Translations under genes and position numbers: made by a program | Part shown: positions 26,844 through 35,575 of the stretch, one piece after another | Layout of the letters: each line of letters opens with the position of its first letter | How positions within the stretch are numbered: the stretch's first letter is position 1 | The notes under the pieces: model-generated | Told to the model about the DNA's origin: nothing | The model's database searches: none | The model's input: only the letters and a program-made list of their open reading frames with translations | Assembly (NCBI GenBank): GCA_031553595.1 | Contig: JAVBLI010000016.1 | Location: 310,001-374,000, forward strand | Source: RGIG3701 sp031553595 | GTDB taxonomy: Bacteria > Planctomycetota > Planctomycetia > Pirellulales > Thermoguttaceae | Length of the DNA stretch: 64,000 bases | Direction of reading: 5' to 3'

Positions 26844-28058
26844 TTACCGCAGCAATTCCCCCAGCAGCGCCGCGGAAATCGGCTTCTTTCCCGCCTGCGG
26901 CTCACACAGAATCGGCCCGTTCCGCCCCACCAGATACACGCCCGGCCCGACTCCCTCACACGCCCCTGCGATCTGAATTTTCCCATCTTCATACGAGAAG
27001 TCGAACACGAATTGCGAGAACATCACCAGCGGGGACATTTCCAGCGGAATACCGCGCGTGGTCAGTCCGGTCAGCGGAATGATCCGGTCAAGCAGATCCC
27101 GATAAACCCGGCCGTTGCGCGCCGAAAACCGTCCCTCTGCCCGCACCAGCTGCCCGCTGTAAAACTCCGCCGCGTCCAGCTTCAGCGTCCCGGTGCCCAG
27201 CATCATCGCCGTCTGCCCGATCTGCTTAAAATATCGCGACAAATCCACCTGGGTAAATTCGCCCTGAAACGCGCCGCTCCATCCCGTGAACATCTGCTGG
27301 AGAACGATTTTTCCATAAAATCGGCTTTCGTCTCCCAAATGCAGCAGTGGGGGGAAGAGGGAGGCCAGTAATTGTGTCGGCAGGCCGTTCTCCCCCGTTT
27401 TGATCGTGGCGATAATGGGCGCACCGGTTTCCTGTGCACCGTGGCGAAGGTTCATTCGCACCAGCGTCCACTGCGCCGCCGGGGCATCCGGGCCCGCCTC
27501 CGAAAACCGGAAGGAGATGTCCGTTTCATGTCCCGTTCCGTCTTCCGCGGGCCGCATCCAGAGTTTGGCGTCCATGAGTTCCAGCGTTTCTCCGCCGCGC
27601 ACACGCACGGGGCCCGTCACCGTCACGCGCAGCTCTGCCGGGCTCTGCCGGTCACTCCGTTCCAGCGTTCGCTGATGAAACCGCCATAACGGCTCCAGGC
27701 ACCGCGGGTCCAGCGTCAGCTCCGGCAGCACGAGCTCCATCTGCCGCACGGGGTCATCCTTTTCCCAGTCCGTGGACTGAAGCACCAGTATCCACGGCAT
27801 TTCCATCAGTGGCGGTGTCTGCGGTGACTGGGTTTCAGACCCCGAGCCGTCAAAGATTTTCACGCCCTCCAGCCGCATTTTGTTCGGCCGAAGAAACCGG
27901 AACCGCTCGACCGCCACCGGCCGGCCAAGCTCCTCCTCCATTTTCGCCCGCAAAGAATCCTGATATGCGTTCGTATGCCGATACGTTCCCCACGCCAGCA
28001 GCGTACACAGCGGCAGGACGCCCATGAGAACGAAAAGAGTGATCCGGATAAAACGCAT
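26844..28058 (-). CDS. AsmA-like membrane-anchored protein
   Basis: A 404-residue protein. It begins with an N-terminal membrane helix (MRFIRITLFVLMGVLPLCTL) and then the stretch AKMEEELGRPVAVERFRFL, the pattern at the start of AsmA/TamB-like periplasmic proteins (inserted in the inner membrane, bulk in the periplasm). The C-terminal third contains an AsmA-like segment (GTGTLKLDAAEFYSGQLVRA, then RIIPLTGLTTRGIPLEM). AsmA-like proteins are linked to envelope lipid transport and outer membrane assembly; a role here is inferred. A TTG two codons upstream at 28064 is an alternative start. No ribosome site is evident, because a heptad repeat array occupies the upstream sequence. It lies downstream of aroC on the same strand, about 90 bases away. 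Confidence 0.65.
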   Translation of the reverse strand: MRFIRITLFVLMGVLPLCTLLAWGTYRHTNAYQDSLRAKMEEELGRPVAVERFRFLRPNKMRLEGVKIFDGSGSETQSPQTPPLMEMPWILVLQSTDWEKDDPVRQMELVLPELTLDPRCLEPLWRFHQRTLERSDRQSPAELRVTVTGPVRVRGGETLELMDAKLWMRPAEDGTGHETDISFRFSEAGPDAPAAQWTLVRMNLRHGAQETGAPIIATIKTGENGLPTQLLASLFPPLLHLGDESRFYGKIVLQQMFTGWSGAFQGEFTQVDLSRYFKQIGQTAMMLGTGTLKLDAAEFYSGQLVRAEGRFSARNGRVYRDLLDRIIPLTGLTTRGIPLEMSPLVMFSQFVFDFSYEDGKIQIAGACEGVGPGVYLVGRNGPILCEPQAGKKPISAALLGELLR

Positions 28059-28063
28059 AAGCA

Positions 28064-28161
28064 AATGCTGAATGCTGAATGCTAAATGCTAAATGTATTA
28101 TTTCTGGAGGGATTTAACATCGCGCCAGCCATTAAGCATTTAGCATTTAACATTCAGCATT
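28064..28161. repeat. Inverted heptad-repeat arrays between aroC and the AsmA-like gene
   Basis: Left array: four units AATGCTG/AATGCTA (28064-28095). Right array: CATTAAG, CATTTAG, CATTTAA, CATTCAG, CATT (28130-28161), which is the same unit in the opposite orientation. The pair can fold into a hairpin around a ~34-base centre. The right array overlaps the last codons and the stop of aroC. Confidence 0.8.
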
Positions 28162-29415
28162 ATTCATGTCTTGAACCATAATCTGATACAGCGTCCAGCG
28201 CGCCTGAATTTCTTCCAGCGAGTCGCCGCCGAATTTTTCGACGATCATCTGCGCCAGCGTGAACGCCACGACATTTTCCACGACGACGCTGGCCGCCGAC
28301 ACCGCGCAAGTGTCACTGCGTTCCCAAGAGGCCGCCTGGCGCTGGAACGTCCGCAGATTCACGGATTCCAGCGGCTTCTTGAGCGTCGCGATGGGCTTCA
28401 TGGCCGCCCGAACGACCAACGGTTTCGTATTCGTCATGCCAGCTTCCAGTCCGCCGGCGTGATTCGTGGGCCGCTCGAAACCGCACGTCCGCGACTCTTC
28501 CGCCCAACGGTCGTAAAAAACCAGGTCATGCACCTGCGAGCCGGGCAGCTCGGCTGACTTAAACCCCAGCCCGATTTCCACGCCCTTCACCGCCTGCACC
28601 GCCATGACCGCCTGCGCCAGCAGCCCGTCCAGCTTCAAGTCCCACTGCGCGTGCGTTCCCAGTCCGAAAGGCAGCCCCGTGACGCGCACCTCCATGACGC
28701 CGCCCAGCGTGTCCCCGTCTTCATGGGCCGCGTCAATCGCCGCTTTCGCCCGCGCATCCTCCTCCGCTTCCCCCAGCGAAAACAGCGCACTGGCATCCCG
28801 CATGTTCCGCAGCCTCTGGGCCGGGGACATATTTTCCGGCACATTTCCAGCGTCCGATGCGTTTTCCTGCGCATCCTCCGCATCCACGTCTTCGCCCGTC
28901 ACCCCGGCTTCCATCAGCGAAAAAAGCTCCTCCGCCCGCTGCGAAACCGGAATTTCCGCACTCCCGATGCGCGTCACGAAACCGAAAACCTCCACGCCCA
29001 ACGCCGTCAGCAACTGTCGGGCAAGCGCCCCAGCCGCCACCCGCGCCGCCGTTTCCCGCGCACTGGCACGCTCCAAGATCCCGCGCATAGAAGACAGATA
29101 TTTCCGCGAGCCGCTCAGATCCCCATGGCCCGGCCGGGGGCTTTCCAGATCCGTCAGTTCCGGCAGGCGATAATCTTTATTCTTCACCCACAGCGCGATG
29201 GGACTGCCCAGCGTCAGATTCCCCCACACGCCGGAAAGAATTTCCACGGTGTCCGTCTCGATCGCCTGTCGCCCACCACGGCCATACCCCCCCTGCCGGC
29301 GCCGCAACTCGGCGTTTATCACCGCCTCATCCACCTGTAATCCCGCCGGAAAACCGTCCACCAGCGCCAACAGTCCCTTTCCGTGCGACTCGCCCGCCGT
29401 GAGATACCTTAACAT
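28147..29415 (-). CDS. aroC: Chorismate synthase
   Basis: Converts 5-enolpyruvylshikimate 3-phosphate to chorismate, the last step of the shikimate pathway, using reduced FMN. I place the start at ATG 29415 because the family begins MLRYLTAGESHG; the frame extends 8 codons further upstream. Signatures: GESHGKGL at 8-15, RRRQGGYGRGGRQ at 38-50 and ERASARETAARVAAGA at 115-130, plus GDTLGGV near 234-240. At 422 residues it is longer than usual (about 360-390). The excess is mainly an acidic insert at about 168-204 (GEDVDAEDAQENASDAG) placed before the conserved GDxLGG loop. The last codons and stop lie in a heptad repeat array, so the extreme C-terminus may be repeat-derived. Confidence 0.95.
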   Translation of the reverse strand: MLRYLTAGESHGKGLLALVDGFPAGLQVDEAVINAELRRRQGGYGRGGRQAIETDTVEILSGVWGNLTLGSPIALWVKNKDYRLPELTDLESPRPGHGDLSGSRKYLSSMRGILERASARETAARVAAGALARQLLTALGVEVFGFVTRIGSAEIPVSQRAEELFSLMEAGVTGEDVDAEDAQENASDAGNVPENMSPAQRLRNMRDASALFSLGEAEEDARAKAAIDAAHEDGDTLGGVMEVRVTGLPFGLGTHAQWDLKLDGLLAQAVMAVQAVKGVEIGLGFKSAELPGSQVHDLVFYDRWAEESRTCGFERPTNHAGGLEAGMTNTKPLVVRAAMKPIATLKKPLESVNLRTFQRQAASWERSDTCAVSAASVVVENVVAFTLAQMIVEKFGGDSLEEIQARWTLYQIMVQDMNNAEC

Positions 29416-29602
29416 AACTATTTTCACCCTGTTTATCAAGAAAAAAACGGTAAGAAACGCAGAACGTCCTTATTATAACGCTTATTTCGGCCGGTCACAA
29501 GAGAGGATTCGCGGCTTCAACGGATAATTGAAAAGGATAACGGATCATTTTCGCACGCGAGCCGCCGTATGAAAATTCACATTACGCAGCCAATAACAAT
29601 TT

Positions 29603-30169
29603 TCATTGATCCGTGATCTCTTTTTTTGCCGGGTCCGGCATGAAAAACACTGCCAGGCACACCAGCCCCGCGCCGCACACCAGCAGGGCGTCCGCAATAT
29701 TAAAATTCGGCCACGGGTAGGAGCCCAGCATCACCAGAATCCAGTCACGGACGGCGAAAACCTGCTCCCCGACCTCATGCCGGCCTTCATGCGCGTAATG
29801 CCAGAGCAGGCCGTGCATTCCCAGGCGGTCATACATATTTCCTAGCACGCCAGCACAGATCATACCCAGGGCGATGGTCCAGAGCCGGCTTTTTGCCATT
29901 TCCAGCACAAAAAGCCAGACAAAAACGAGAATCAGCGCCACGACCGCGATGCCACAAAAAAGAAATCCGTACCCTTGCCCCATCCCGAACAGCGCTCCCT
30001 GGTTCAGACTCGTCTGAAACCCGAACACATCCCGGATCAGCCAGTAAGTTGGATTTTGGCCCGGCATTCCCAGCTGGCGGAAAACCTCGAATTTTGTCCA
30101 GAGGTCAGCCGTCAGCCCGAAAATCAGCACCGCAAAAAAAAGAAAATAGCGATTTGCCGGTACTTTCAA
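29603..30169 (-). CDS. lspA: Lipoprotein signal peptidase (signal peptidase II)
   Basis: Cleaves the signal peptide of lipid-modified prolipoproteins at the inner membrane. The 188-residue protein has four hydrophobic segments and both catalytic aspartates in conserved boxes: Asp114 in GNMYDRLG and Asp160 in FNIADALL. The NQGALFGMG segment matches the family's N-x-G-A-x-F box. It is a little longer than the typical 160-170 residues because of the loop before the second box. It lies 9 bases downstream of the DksA/TraR-type gene and is very likely co-transcribed from the promoter at 30625-30652. A likely client in this window is the TPR lipoprotein at 34465-35406. Confidence 0.93.
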   Translation of the reverse strand: MKVPANRYFLFFAVLIFGLTADLWTKFEVFRQLGMPGQNPTYWLIRDVFGFQTSLNQGALFGMGQGYGFLFCGIAVVALILVFVWLFVLEMAKSRLWTIALGMICAGVLGNMYDRLGMHGLLWHYAHEGRHEVGEQVFAVRDWILVMLGSYPWPNFNIADALLVCGAGLVCLAVFFMPDPAKKEITDQ

Positions 30170-30178
30170 AACACACCC

Positions 30179-30547
30179 TTATTCATCAAATTCCTTATCC
30201 GCACATTTAACACACATGGTGGCGTACGGAATGGCTTGCAAGCGTTTTTTGGGGATTTTCACACCGCAAACTTCGCAAATGTTATATGTGCCTTCCTCGA
30301 TTCGCTCCAGGGCCGCGTCGATGCTTTCCAGCGTTTCTGCGGTATTCTCCATCAGGTGTAATGTAATTTCCTGTTCCGAATTATCACTCCCGCAGTCCGC
30401 CATGTGGCTGGGGGCCGTGGAAAGTTCTCCGGAGTCCGCACGATTACTGCGGATCGTCAACTCCTCAATCTGCGTAAGATCGCCGAGAAGCCGGGCGCGA
30501 AGCAACAAAAGCCGTTCTTTATAGGCGCTGAAACCATCAGACGTCAT
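30179..30547 (-). CDS. DksA/TraR-type C4 zinc-finger protein
   Basis: A 122-residue protein with an N-terminal coiled-coil-like region rich in Leu/Arg/Glu, then a four-cysteine zinc finger: Cys91 and Cys94 (CEVCG) with Cys112 and Cys115 (CVKC). The stretch ALERIEEGTYNICEVCG and the following IPKKRLQAIPYATMCVKC are typical of the DksA/TraR family, which binds RNA polymerase through the secondary channel and modulates promoters. It is shorter than E. coli DksA (151 aa), like many TraR-like members outside the Proteobacteria, so whether it works with ppGpp is not known. It is the first gene of a two-gene operon with lspA. Confidence 0.88.
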   Translation of the reverse strand: MTSDGFSAYKERLLLLRARLLGDLTQIEELTIRSNRADSGELSTAPSHMADCGSDNSEQEITLHLMENTAETLESIDAALERIEEGTYNICEVCGVKIPKKRLQAIPYATMCVKCADKEFDE

Positions 30548-30624
30548 GGAAACTCTCTCATTTTATAGATAATCGCATCTTAAATTCGAAGCCGGAAGCC
30601 GACTCCATCCAAAGCACCTCGCCC

Positions 30625-30652
30625 ATTATATATAGTAGGTTTTTTTTGTCAA
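30625..30652 (-). promoter_or_regulatory. Sigma-70-type promoter of the dksA-like/lspA operon
   Basis: Read on the minus strand: TTGACA (30652-30647), a 16-base spacer, TATAAT (30630-30625). Both hexamers are perfect. They lie about 75 bases upstream of the start at 30547. Confidence 0.8.
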
Positions 30653-30668
30653 GAGCGGATGTCGAAAA

Positions 30669-30716
30669 TCAAAAAACCGCGAACTTCCCCGTAAATGGCA
30701 GAAAAGTCCGCGGCTT
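30669..30716 (-). terminator. Terminator of the VOC gene
   Basis: A 13-bp stem with two G-T pairs (30674-30686 against 30704-30716), followed on the minus strand by a T-run (A-run 30671-30676 on the plus strand). It lies about 20 bases after the VOC stop. Confidence 0.65.
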
Positions 30717-30737
30717 CCACATTTGCGTGCCCCGCTT

Positions 30738-31058
30738 TTACCCCATCTGGGCGTATTCCGTCAGCACGCCGTTTTCGTCCACGAAAAACGCGATTTTAAT
30801 CCCCGGTGCCACCTCCTGCGGCCCGAACACGCACGCCTTGCCTGCCAGCATGCCCTCCACATCATCCACCTGGTACGCGATGTGCCCGCCCTTCGCCACC
30901 GCCGTTTCGAACATCGGCGATTCCGTCTCGAAATACAGCCACTCGATCATGTTCGGGTCGACAGACGGATCCGTGGCCCAGCATTTAATCGACTCGATGT
31001 ACCCCATGCCCTCCATCTTTTGGGGACTGACGGCTCCGAAATGCGCAAACTTTTTCAT
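30738..31058 (-). CDS. VOC (glyoxalase/bleomycin-resistance fold) family protein
   Basis: A 106-residue single-module protein of the vicinal-oxygen-chelate superfamily, recognisable from the pattern KKFAHFGAVSP ... GHIAYQVDDVEGML ... GIKIAFFVDENGVLTEYAQ, with the closing F-x-x-E/D-N-G-x-x-x-E-Y strand typical of the fold. Start chosen at ATG 31058, which has GGAG eight bases upstream; a GTG three codons upstream overlaps that site. Family members bind a divalent metal and include glyoxalases, dioxygenases and resistance proteins; the substrate cannot be told here. It is monocistronic, with its own promoter and terminator. Confidence 0.85.
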   Translation of the reverse strand: MKKFAHFGAVSPQKMEGMGYIESIKCWATDPSVDPNMIEWLYFETESPMFETAVAKGGHIAYQVDDVEGMLAGKACVFGPQEVAPGIKIAFFVDENGVLTEYAQMG

Positions 31059-31150
31059 GTGATTCACTCCTTATTTCTTTCTTAATATGAATCCCGCCTT
31101 CCACGAGATTCCGCTTTTCACCCGCGCAGCGCACGGCATGACACGCTCCT

Positions 31151-31180
31151 ATTATAATAGAAACCCCGCCGGCATTTCAA
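31151..31180 (-). promoter_or_regulatory. Promoter of the VOC gene
   Basis: Minus strand: TTGAAA (31180-31175), an 18-base spacer, TATAAT (31156-31151), about 95 bases before the start. A second -35-like TTGACA lies 7 bases further upstream (31187-31182). Confidence 0.6.
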
Positions 31181-31230
31181 GTGTCAAGGAAGGAAATCCC
31201 GGAAAATTTTTACTTTCGTCCTGCCCGTGC

Positions 31231-31341
31231 TTTATTCACCGCTGAGAACTCAGGAAATCACCACAGAGAGCACCGGGATCACAGAGAGATATTTTCATTC
31301 CGTATATCTCTGTGCTTGCTATGTTCTCTGGGGTGAATAAA
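31231..31341. repeat. ACAGAG-type inverted repeat
   Basis: TTTATTCACC plus GAGAAC at the left end is mirrored at the right end (GTTCTCTGGGGTGAATAAA). Inside are CCACAGAGAGCA and ATCACAGAGAGATAT and their partner ATATCTCTGTG. It fills most of the gene-free stretch 31181-31385 between two minus-strand genes and may also terminate transcription upstream of the kinase stop. Confidence 0.7.
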
Positions 31342-31385
31342 ATACCCCGGTGAAAAAGCGGATGGTTTTTCGAAAAATGCATCTC

Positions 31386-32957
31386 TTACTCCGCGAATTC
31401 GGCCAGCAGCCGGGTCAATTTCTGGAATTTTTTCGCCAGCACATCATATTTTGCCGCGTTTTCCTCCTGCGGATGAATGAGCGTTTCGCTATGATGGACG
31501 CGATCCACCTGCGAGAAATCCTCCCACAGGCCCACGGAGATCGCTGCCAGCGCCGCCGCGCCCAGGGAGGCGGCACTCTGGCCGACATTCGTTTTTTCCA
31601 GCGAAATCCGCAGGGTGTCCGCATACATCCGGCACCACGCGTCACTGAGGCTGCCGCCGCCAACCACGACCATGGAATCTCCCAGCGTGCTGAGTTTTCG
31701 CAGCGCATCCAGCGCCGCCCGCATGTTCAGCGAGATGCCTTCCATGCCCGCGCGGAGCACGTCCGAAAGCGTGTGGCTGAGATCCATTCCCACCAGCGCC
31801 CCGCGCATGTGCGGACTGGGATCCAGGGACGAGCCGCCCGCGAAACTCGGGTTCAGCATCAGGCCGTTCGCGCCCAGCGGGGATGTCAGGGCATTTTCGA
31901 TCATCCATTCATAAACGTTAAAGCTTCCGTTTTCGCCGGCTCCTCCCCCGGACGCTTCCGCTTCCCTGGCCTGAGTCATTTCATGGCGGCAAAATTCGTC
32001 TCTCAGCCAGCGGAACGTGGTGCCGGTGGAGAAGACGCCGACGGCCGAGGTGAACATCCCCGGAATGACGTGCGTGAAAACGTACGGCCGGGTGACCGGG
32101 TCCAGAAGCGGTTTTTTGTCGGAGACGGCGATCCATGAAGAAGACCCCAGAGACGCGTAAAGCCGCCCGGCCTGCGTATTTTTCGCCCCCAGCGCCATGC
32201 ATGAATTATCCACGCCCCCGGCCGCCACGCGCACCGTCACCGGCAGGCCCAGCTCCACCGCCGCCGCCGGCGTGAGCGTCCCGAGAATCTCCGTGGACGG
32301 CACGATTTCCGGGAACATTTCCGCGGGAAGGTCTGCCGCGTTCAAAAATTCTCTTTCATACGCCCAGTTTTTCAGATTATAAACCCCGCACCCGGACGCG
32401 TAACTGAAGTCCGTGGCCACGCGCCCCGTCAGCCGGAAATTAATGTAATCTTTCGTCCCGATGACTTTATCGATTTTCCGGAACATCTCCGGCTCATGCT
32501 TCTTATACCAGAGAATTTTGAACGCCGTGTAATGCGCGGCGGGAAATCCGTTTCCGGTGGTCATGTACCAGTGCTCGGGGTCAATTTTTTCAAAAAACGC
32601 CTCCACCTCCGCCACCGCGCGTTTATCGGACCAGATCGGCGTGGACGCGCGCAGCAGGCACGCCTCCTGATACTCGCCCGGCACCGGCGTCTTCCCCAGC
32701 GGCACCGTCCCCAGGCTGTGTCCGGAAATCGCCAGCGAAAGAATGGCGTGCGGATCCACGCCCGAAATTTTCAGCAGTTTTCGCGTGGACGCCACCGTGG
32801 CATGCCACCAGTCCTCAGGCCGCTGTTCATAAAACCCTGGCTGAGGATACACCGTTTCATACGGCTCAAAAACCGCCGCGATGAGCACGCCGTCCGCGTC
32901 AAAAAGAGACGCTTTATTCCCGCCCGTGCCCAGATCATACGCCAGAACGTAATGCAT
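31386..32957 (-). CDS. FGGY-family carbohydrate kinase (xylulokinase-like)
   Basis: A 523-residue sugar kinase that phosphorylates a sugar or polyol with ATP in the cytoplasm. Evidence: N-terminal ATPase-fold phosphate loop YDLGTGGNKASLFD; SGHSLGTVPL in domain 1; GGVDNSCMALGAKN holding the probable catalytic Asp; RAGMEGISLNMR; and the C-terminal FGGY signature region VVGGGSLSDAWCRMYADTLR followed by SAASLGAAALAA. Length is usual for the family (about 480-550). The closest resemblance is to xylulokinases, but substrate specificity in FGGY kinases cannot be read from motifs. The upstream URO-D-like gene is on the same strand with a ~115-base gap that holds a possible terminator. Confidence 0.88.
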   Translation of the reverse strand: MHYVLAYDLGTGGNKASLFDADGVLIAAVFEPYETVYPQPGFYEQRPEDWWHATVASTRKLLKISGVDPHAILSLAISGHSLGTVPLGKTPVPGEYQEACLLRASTPIWSDKRAVAEVEAFFEKIDPEHWYMTTGNGFPAAHYTAFKILWYKKHEPEMFRKIDKVIGTKDYINFRLTGRVATDFSYASGCGVYNLKNWAYEREFLNAADLPAEMFPEIVPSTEILGTLTPAAAVELGLPVTVRVAAGGVDNSCMALGAKNTQAGRLYASLGSSSWIAVSDKKPLLDPVTRPYVFTHVIPGMFTSAVGVFSTGTTFRWLRDEFCRHEMTQAREAEASGGGAGENGSFNVYEWMIENALTSPLGANGLMLNPSFAGGSSLDPSPHMRGALVGMDLSHTLSDVLRAGMEGISLNMRAALDALRKLSTLGDSMVVVGGGSLSDAWCRMYADTLRISLEKTNVGQSAASLGAAALAAISVGLWEDFSQVDRVHHSETLIHPQEENAAKYDVLAKKFQKLTRLLAEFAE

Positions 32958-33033
32958 GATTTTCCTCCTGATGTTTTAGCCAAAAAATGAGTACGGCCCC
33001 GCTGCCCTTTCCTTCAGTATACTCATTCCCCAA

Positions 33034-33066
33034 GAGAAAAAAAAGCCACCCGGAAAGCGCCGGGGA
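33034..33066 (-). terminator. Possible terminator after the URO-D-like gene
   Basis: On the minus strand a short GC stem (CCCGG/CCGGG) is followed by GGC and eight T. The stem is short, so confidence is limited. Confidence 0.45.
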
Positions 33067-33071
33067 AAAAA

Positions 33072-34082
33072 TCAGAATTCGACCGGCATCCGGCGGCGAA
33101 AATTTAGCATGGCGCCGGAAACATTCCGCAGCGGGGCGCCTGCCGCCATTCGGCATTCCGCGATCATCCCGCCCATTTCGCCCAGACAGCGGCGGATGGC
33201 CATCACGCGGTCCGAAATTTCCTTCACGTTCCCGTCCACGGTCAGTTCCGTGTCCAGCATCACATGAAACGCCACCTTCCCGCCATGATAATACGCCAGA
33301 TTCTCCGCGCTCATGGCCCGGCTGTCATACCGCACCACATCCACGCCCGCGACGATTAAATGCGGAACCAGGTGCTGAATGTTCCCGGCCCCGGTAAAAT
33401 ACGCGAATTTATCATTCTCACGCAACATTTCGCAGTATTCCGCCGTCATGGGCAGAAACAGCTCCGTCCAGGCGTCTGCCGGGAAAAGCAGGCCCTCTTC
33501 ATCCGCCCAGTCATCCCCCAGACACACCGCGTCCGCGTCCGTGGCGCACCACATCCGCAACTGTTCCAGATAATACACGTGCAGGCGTTTTAAGAACCGG
33601 CGCAGCGCGGGGGTATCCTGATGAATCGCCGCCAGCGCCTGCTCCCGGCCTAAAAGCGCCTGCAGCCGCCGGAAAGGGCGGATGGCCGTCTGCACCACCG
33701 TGAAACGCGGGTTTCCGTCACAGCGGGCCGTGACTTTTTCCGCCATTTTTTTCGTCACCGGCATTTCCGGCAGCGCCACCGCGTCCAGCTCACGGACATT
33801 ACTCAGCGGCGGCGCATCCGTTTCCGCCAGCCATTCTCCCCCCGCCTCTTTTTGCCAGAAACATCCCCACGCGTCCGTGAAAAACAGGGCGTTTTCGTCT
33901 GCCGCGCTCTTTAAGGAAAAGCGGTGATCAAGAAAATCCAGGTCGCTGGCAAAACGCGTGCGCAGCTCATCACACTCCTCCCGCCGCGCCGCATACACAT
34001 CCTGCGGGATGCTCAGCAGCGTGGGAATCGGCGTGGATACGCGATGAAAAACGGTATTTATTACTCTGTCTCGCGGCGTCAT
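33072..34082 (-). CDS. Uroporphyrinogen decarboxylase-fold protein
   Basis: A 336-residue protein with the URO-D/MtaA TIM-barrel pattern: MTPRDRVINTVFHR at the start, a central stretch ending CLGDDWADEEGLLF that resembles the family's D-D-x-G-x-Q segment, and C-terminal GAGNIQHLVPHLIVAGVDVV. The N-terminal arginine motif of true heme HemE enzymes is not seen. It therefore more probably belongs to the broad group of corrinoid-methyltransferase-like or uncharacterised URO-D proteins common in planctomycetes and rumen bacteria, often beside sugar-catabolism genes. The neighbour downstream is a sugar kinase. Function not assigned. Confidence 0.8.
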   Translation of the reverse strand: MTPRDRVINTVFHRVSTPIPTLLSIPQDVYAARREECDELRTRFASDLDFLDHRFSLKSAADENALFFTDAWGCFWQKEAGGEWLAETDAPPLSNVRELDAVALPEMPVTKKMAEKVTARCDGNPRFTVVQTAIRPFRRLQALLGREQALAAIHQDTPALRRFLKRLHVYYLEQLRMWCATDADAVCLGDDWADEEGLLFPADAWTELFLPMTAEYCEMLRENDKFAYFTGAGNIQHLVPHLIVAGVDVVRYDSRAMSAENLAYYHGGKVAFHVMLDTELTVDGNVKEISDRVMAIRRCLGEMGGMIAECRMAAGAPLRNVSGAMLNFRRRMPVEF

Positions 34083-34322
34083 TCTTACCCGAACATTCCT
34101 TACACTAAATTTTTACCATGAACTGCATATTATGGGTATCATGGGAAATTTTGCAAGAGCGGTTTAGGCCATTTTATACAAAAAAAGTAGATATTTCTCA
34201 AAAACCGTTTTCACACCACCGGTTTTCGGGCATTTTGTCGGAATTTCAGAAATACGTAATGCAAAAAAACGCGTGCTCCCAGCAGGGTGTCCGCGTTAAT
34301 GCGGTTATTAGGTTCATGTGTT

Positions 34323-34448
34323 CATGAAACAGCAGCCGGGAGCGCAGAGGAACGCAGTGACGCGAAGAGACCGGATAAAATTGCCGGAATTTTCCCCACT
34401 TCAATCCGGTCTCTGCGCTAACGCTCCGCTCCCGGCTGCTGTTCTTGC
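34323..34448. repeat. Dispersed long-hairpin element, copy 2
   Basis: The best-preserved copy. Left arm ACAGCAGCCGGGAGCG and AGAGACCGGA; right arm TCCGGTCTCTGCG and CGCTCCCGGCTGCTGT. Almost the whole ~125 bases can pair around a short AT-rich loop. It lies in the gene-free stretch between the URO-D-like gene (start 34082) and the TPR lipoprotein (end 34465); the remaining 34083-34322 shows nothing else. Confidence 0.88.
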
Positions 34449-34464
34449 GGATTAAGTAACTGCG

Positions 34465-35406
34465 TTAATGCGGCGGTGTCTGGGCACCGACCTGGGGATG
34501 AACCCGCATGAAAGAGGGAGGGGTTACTGTCTCGGCCACCTGCCGGCACAGCGAGTTATTCGGCGCGATGGCCAGTCCGCGCGCGGCGGTTAGGGCCGCT
34601 TCTCCGTTCATTCCCGCGCGCCGCTGGGCGTCTGCCAGCGTGGAGATGATGCGGACGTCCCGCGGATTTCGGGCCTCCGCCAACGCCAGCGTTTCCACAG
34701 CGTCTGAAAACCGGTGAAGATGGTACATCGCTAGTCCCTCGCAGTACAGCACCTCCGTCGGCTCCTGATCCGGCGGAAATTTATGCCGCACGAATTGCGC
34801 TGTCTCCAGCGCCCGCTGCGGTTTACTCAGGACGAGATACAGATCCGCAAGATAAATATGGGCCCGCCAATTTTCCGGGTCATGATGAATGGCCTGGTGA
34901 AAGGCTGTCATGGCGTTTTCATGGCGGTTCCGGGCGGCGTAAATCTGCCCCTGGAGCACCCACGCGTCTGACTGGGCTGTGTCGCGCCGGAGGCCGGTGG
35001 AGAGGTATTTTTGAGACATTCCCAGTTCGCCGGTTTCGAAATACATCCGCGCCAGCTTAATGTACGTTTCGGGGGCCGCGTCTTCTGAGTCGGCCACCTG
35101 TTTCAGCTCGCGGATGGCCTCCGCCCGCCGGTCCGCATCCCAGAGCACGTCCGCCAGCATAACACGTGCCTCCGTGTTCCCGGGATTCGTTTTCAGTGCC
35201 AGCAGCAGTTTTTGACTCGCCTCGTTTTCGTCGTTACGGTGCAGCGACTCGGCCGCCTCCTGGACGTACTGCCGGCTGGCAATCGTCGCGGTGGACGAAA
35301 CGCCAACACTCCGCCAGATGTGGCACCCGCTGCATAAACACAGGCACACGGACGCAAAAAGCACCGGGGCGGCAGGCAGGCAGTGGGGAATACGAAATTT
35401 TGTCAC
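34465..35406 (-). CDS. TPR-repeat lipoprotein
   Basis: A 313-residue protein with an N-terminal signal peptide ending in a lipobox (LCLCSGC), so the mature protein should start at that cysteine, carry lipid and be processed by LspA. The body is built from tetratricopeptide repeats: about six helical pairs with the A-x-x-x-L-x-x-x-P and A-x-x-x-(L/Y)-A-D-(L/V) spacing, for example NPGNTEARVMLADVLWD, AAPETYIKLARMYFETG and DPENWRAHIYLADLYLV. TPR lipoproteins act as scaffolds for envelope complexes; the partner is unknown. The C-terminal ~20 residues (HPQVGAQTPPH) are low-complexity. Copy 2 of the long-hairpin element follows 17 bases after the stop. Confidence 0.85.
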   Translation of the reverse strand: MTKFRIPHCLPAAPVLFASVCLCLCSGCHIWRSVGVSSTATIASRQYVQEAAESLHRNDENEASQKLLLALKTNPGNTEARVMLADVLWDADRRAEAIRELKQVADSEDAAPETYIKLARMYFETGELGMSQKYLSTGLRRDTAQSDAWVLQGQIYAARNRHENAMTAFHQAIHHDPENWRAHIYLADLYLVLSKPQRALETAQFVRHKFPPDQEPTEVLYCEGLAMYHLHRFSDAVETLALAEARNPRDVRIISTLADAQRRAGMNGEAALTAARGLAIAPNNSLCRQVAETVTPPSFMRVHPQVGAQTPPH

Positions 35407-35575
35407 GGATTGCGGCGCGGATAAAATGGGGAAATTTTTTCGGCGGTAAAATAAAAAAAGACCATCGCTGATTTACTCTAACAAAAAATAAAAATCGCCG
35501 CCAGAGCATTTTGTGTGTTTCGCGGAGTTTTGAGGTGTTTTTTTGTGTTCGATAACACGTTTTCCGTGTTTCCAC

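Noticed and set aside
28064..28161. CRISPR-like array
   Set aside because: Units are only 7 bases without spacers; this is a tandem/inverted heptad array.
34118..34327. A 69-codon plus-strand frame before repeat copy 2
   Set aside because: No ribosome site, no motif, and it runs into the repeat.
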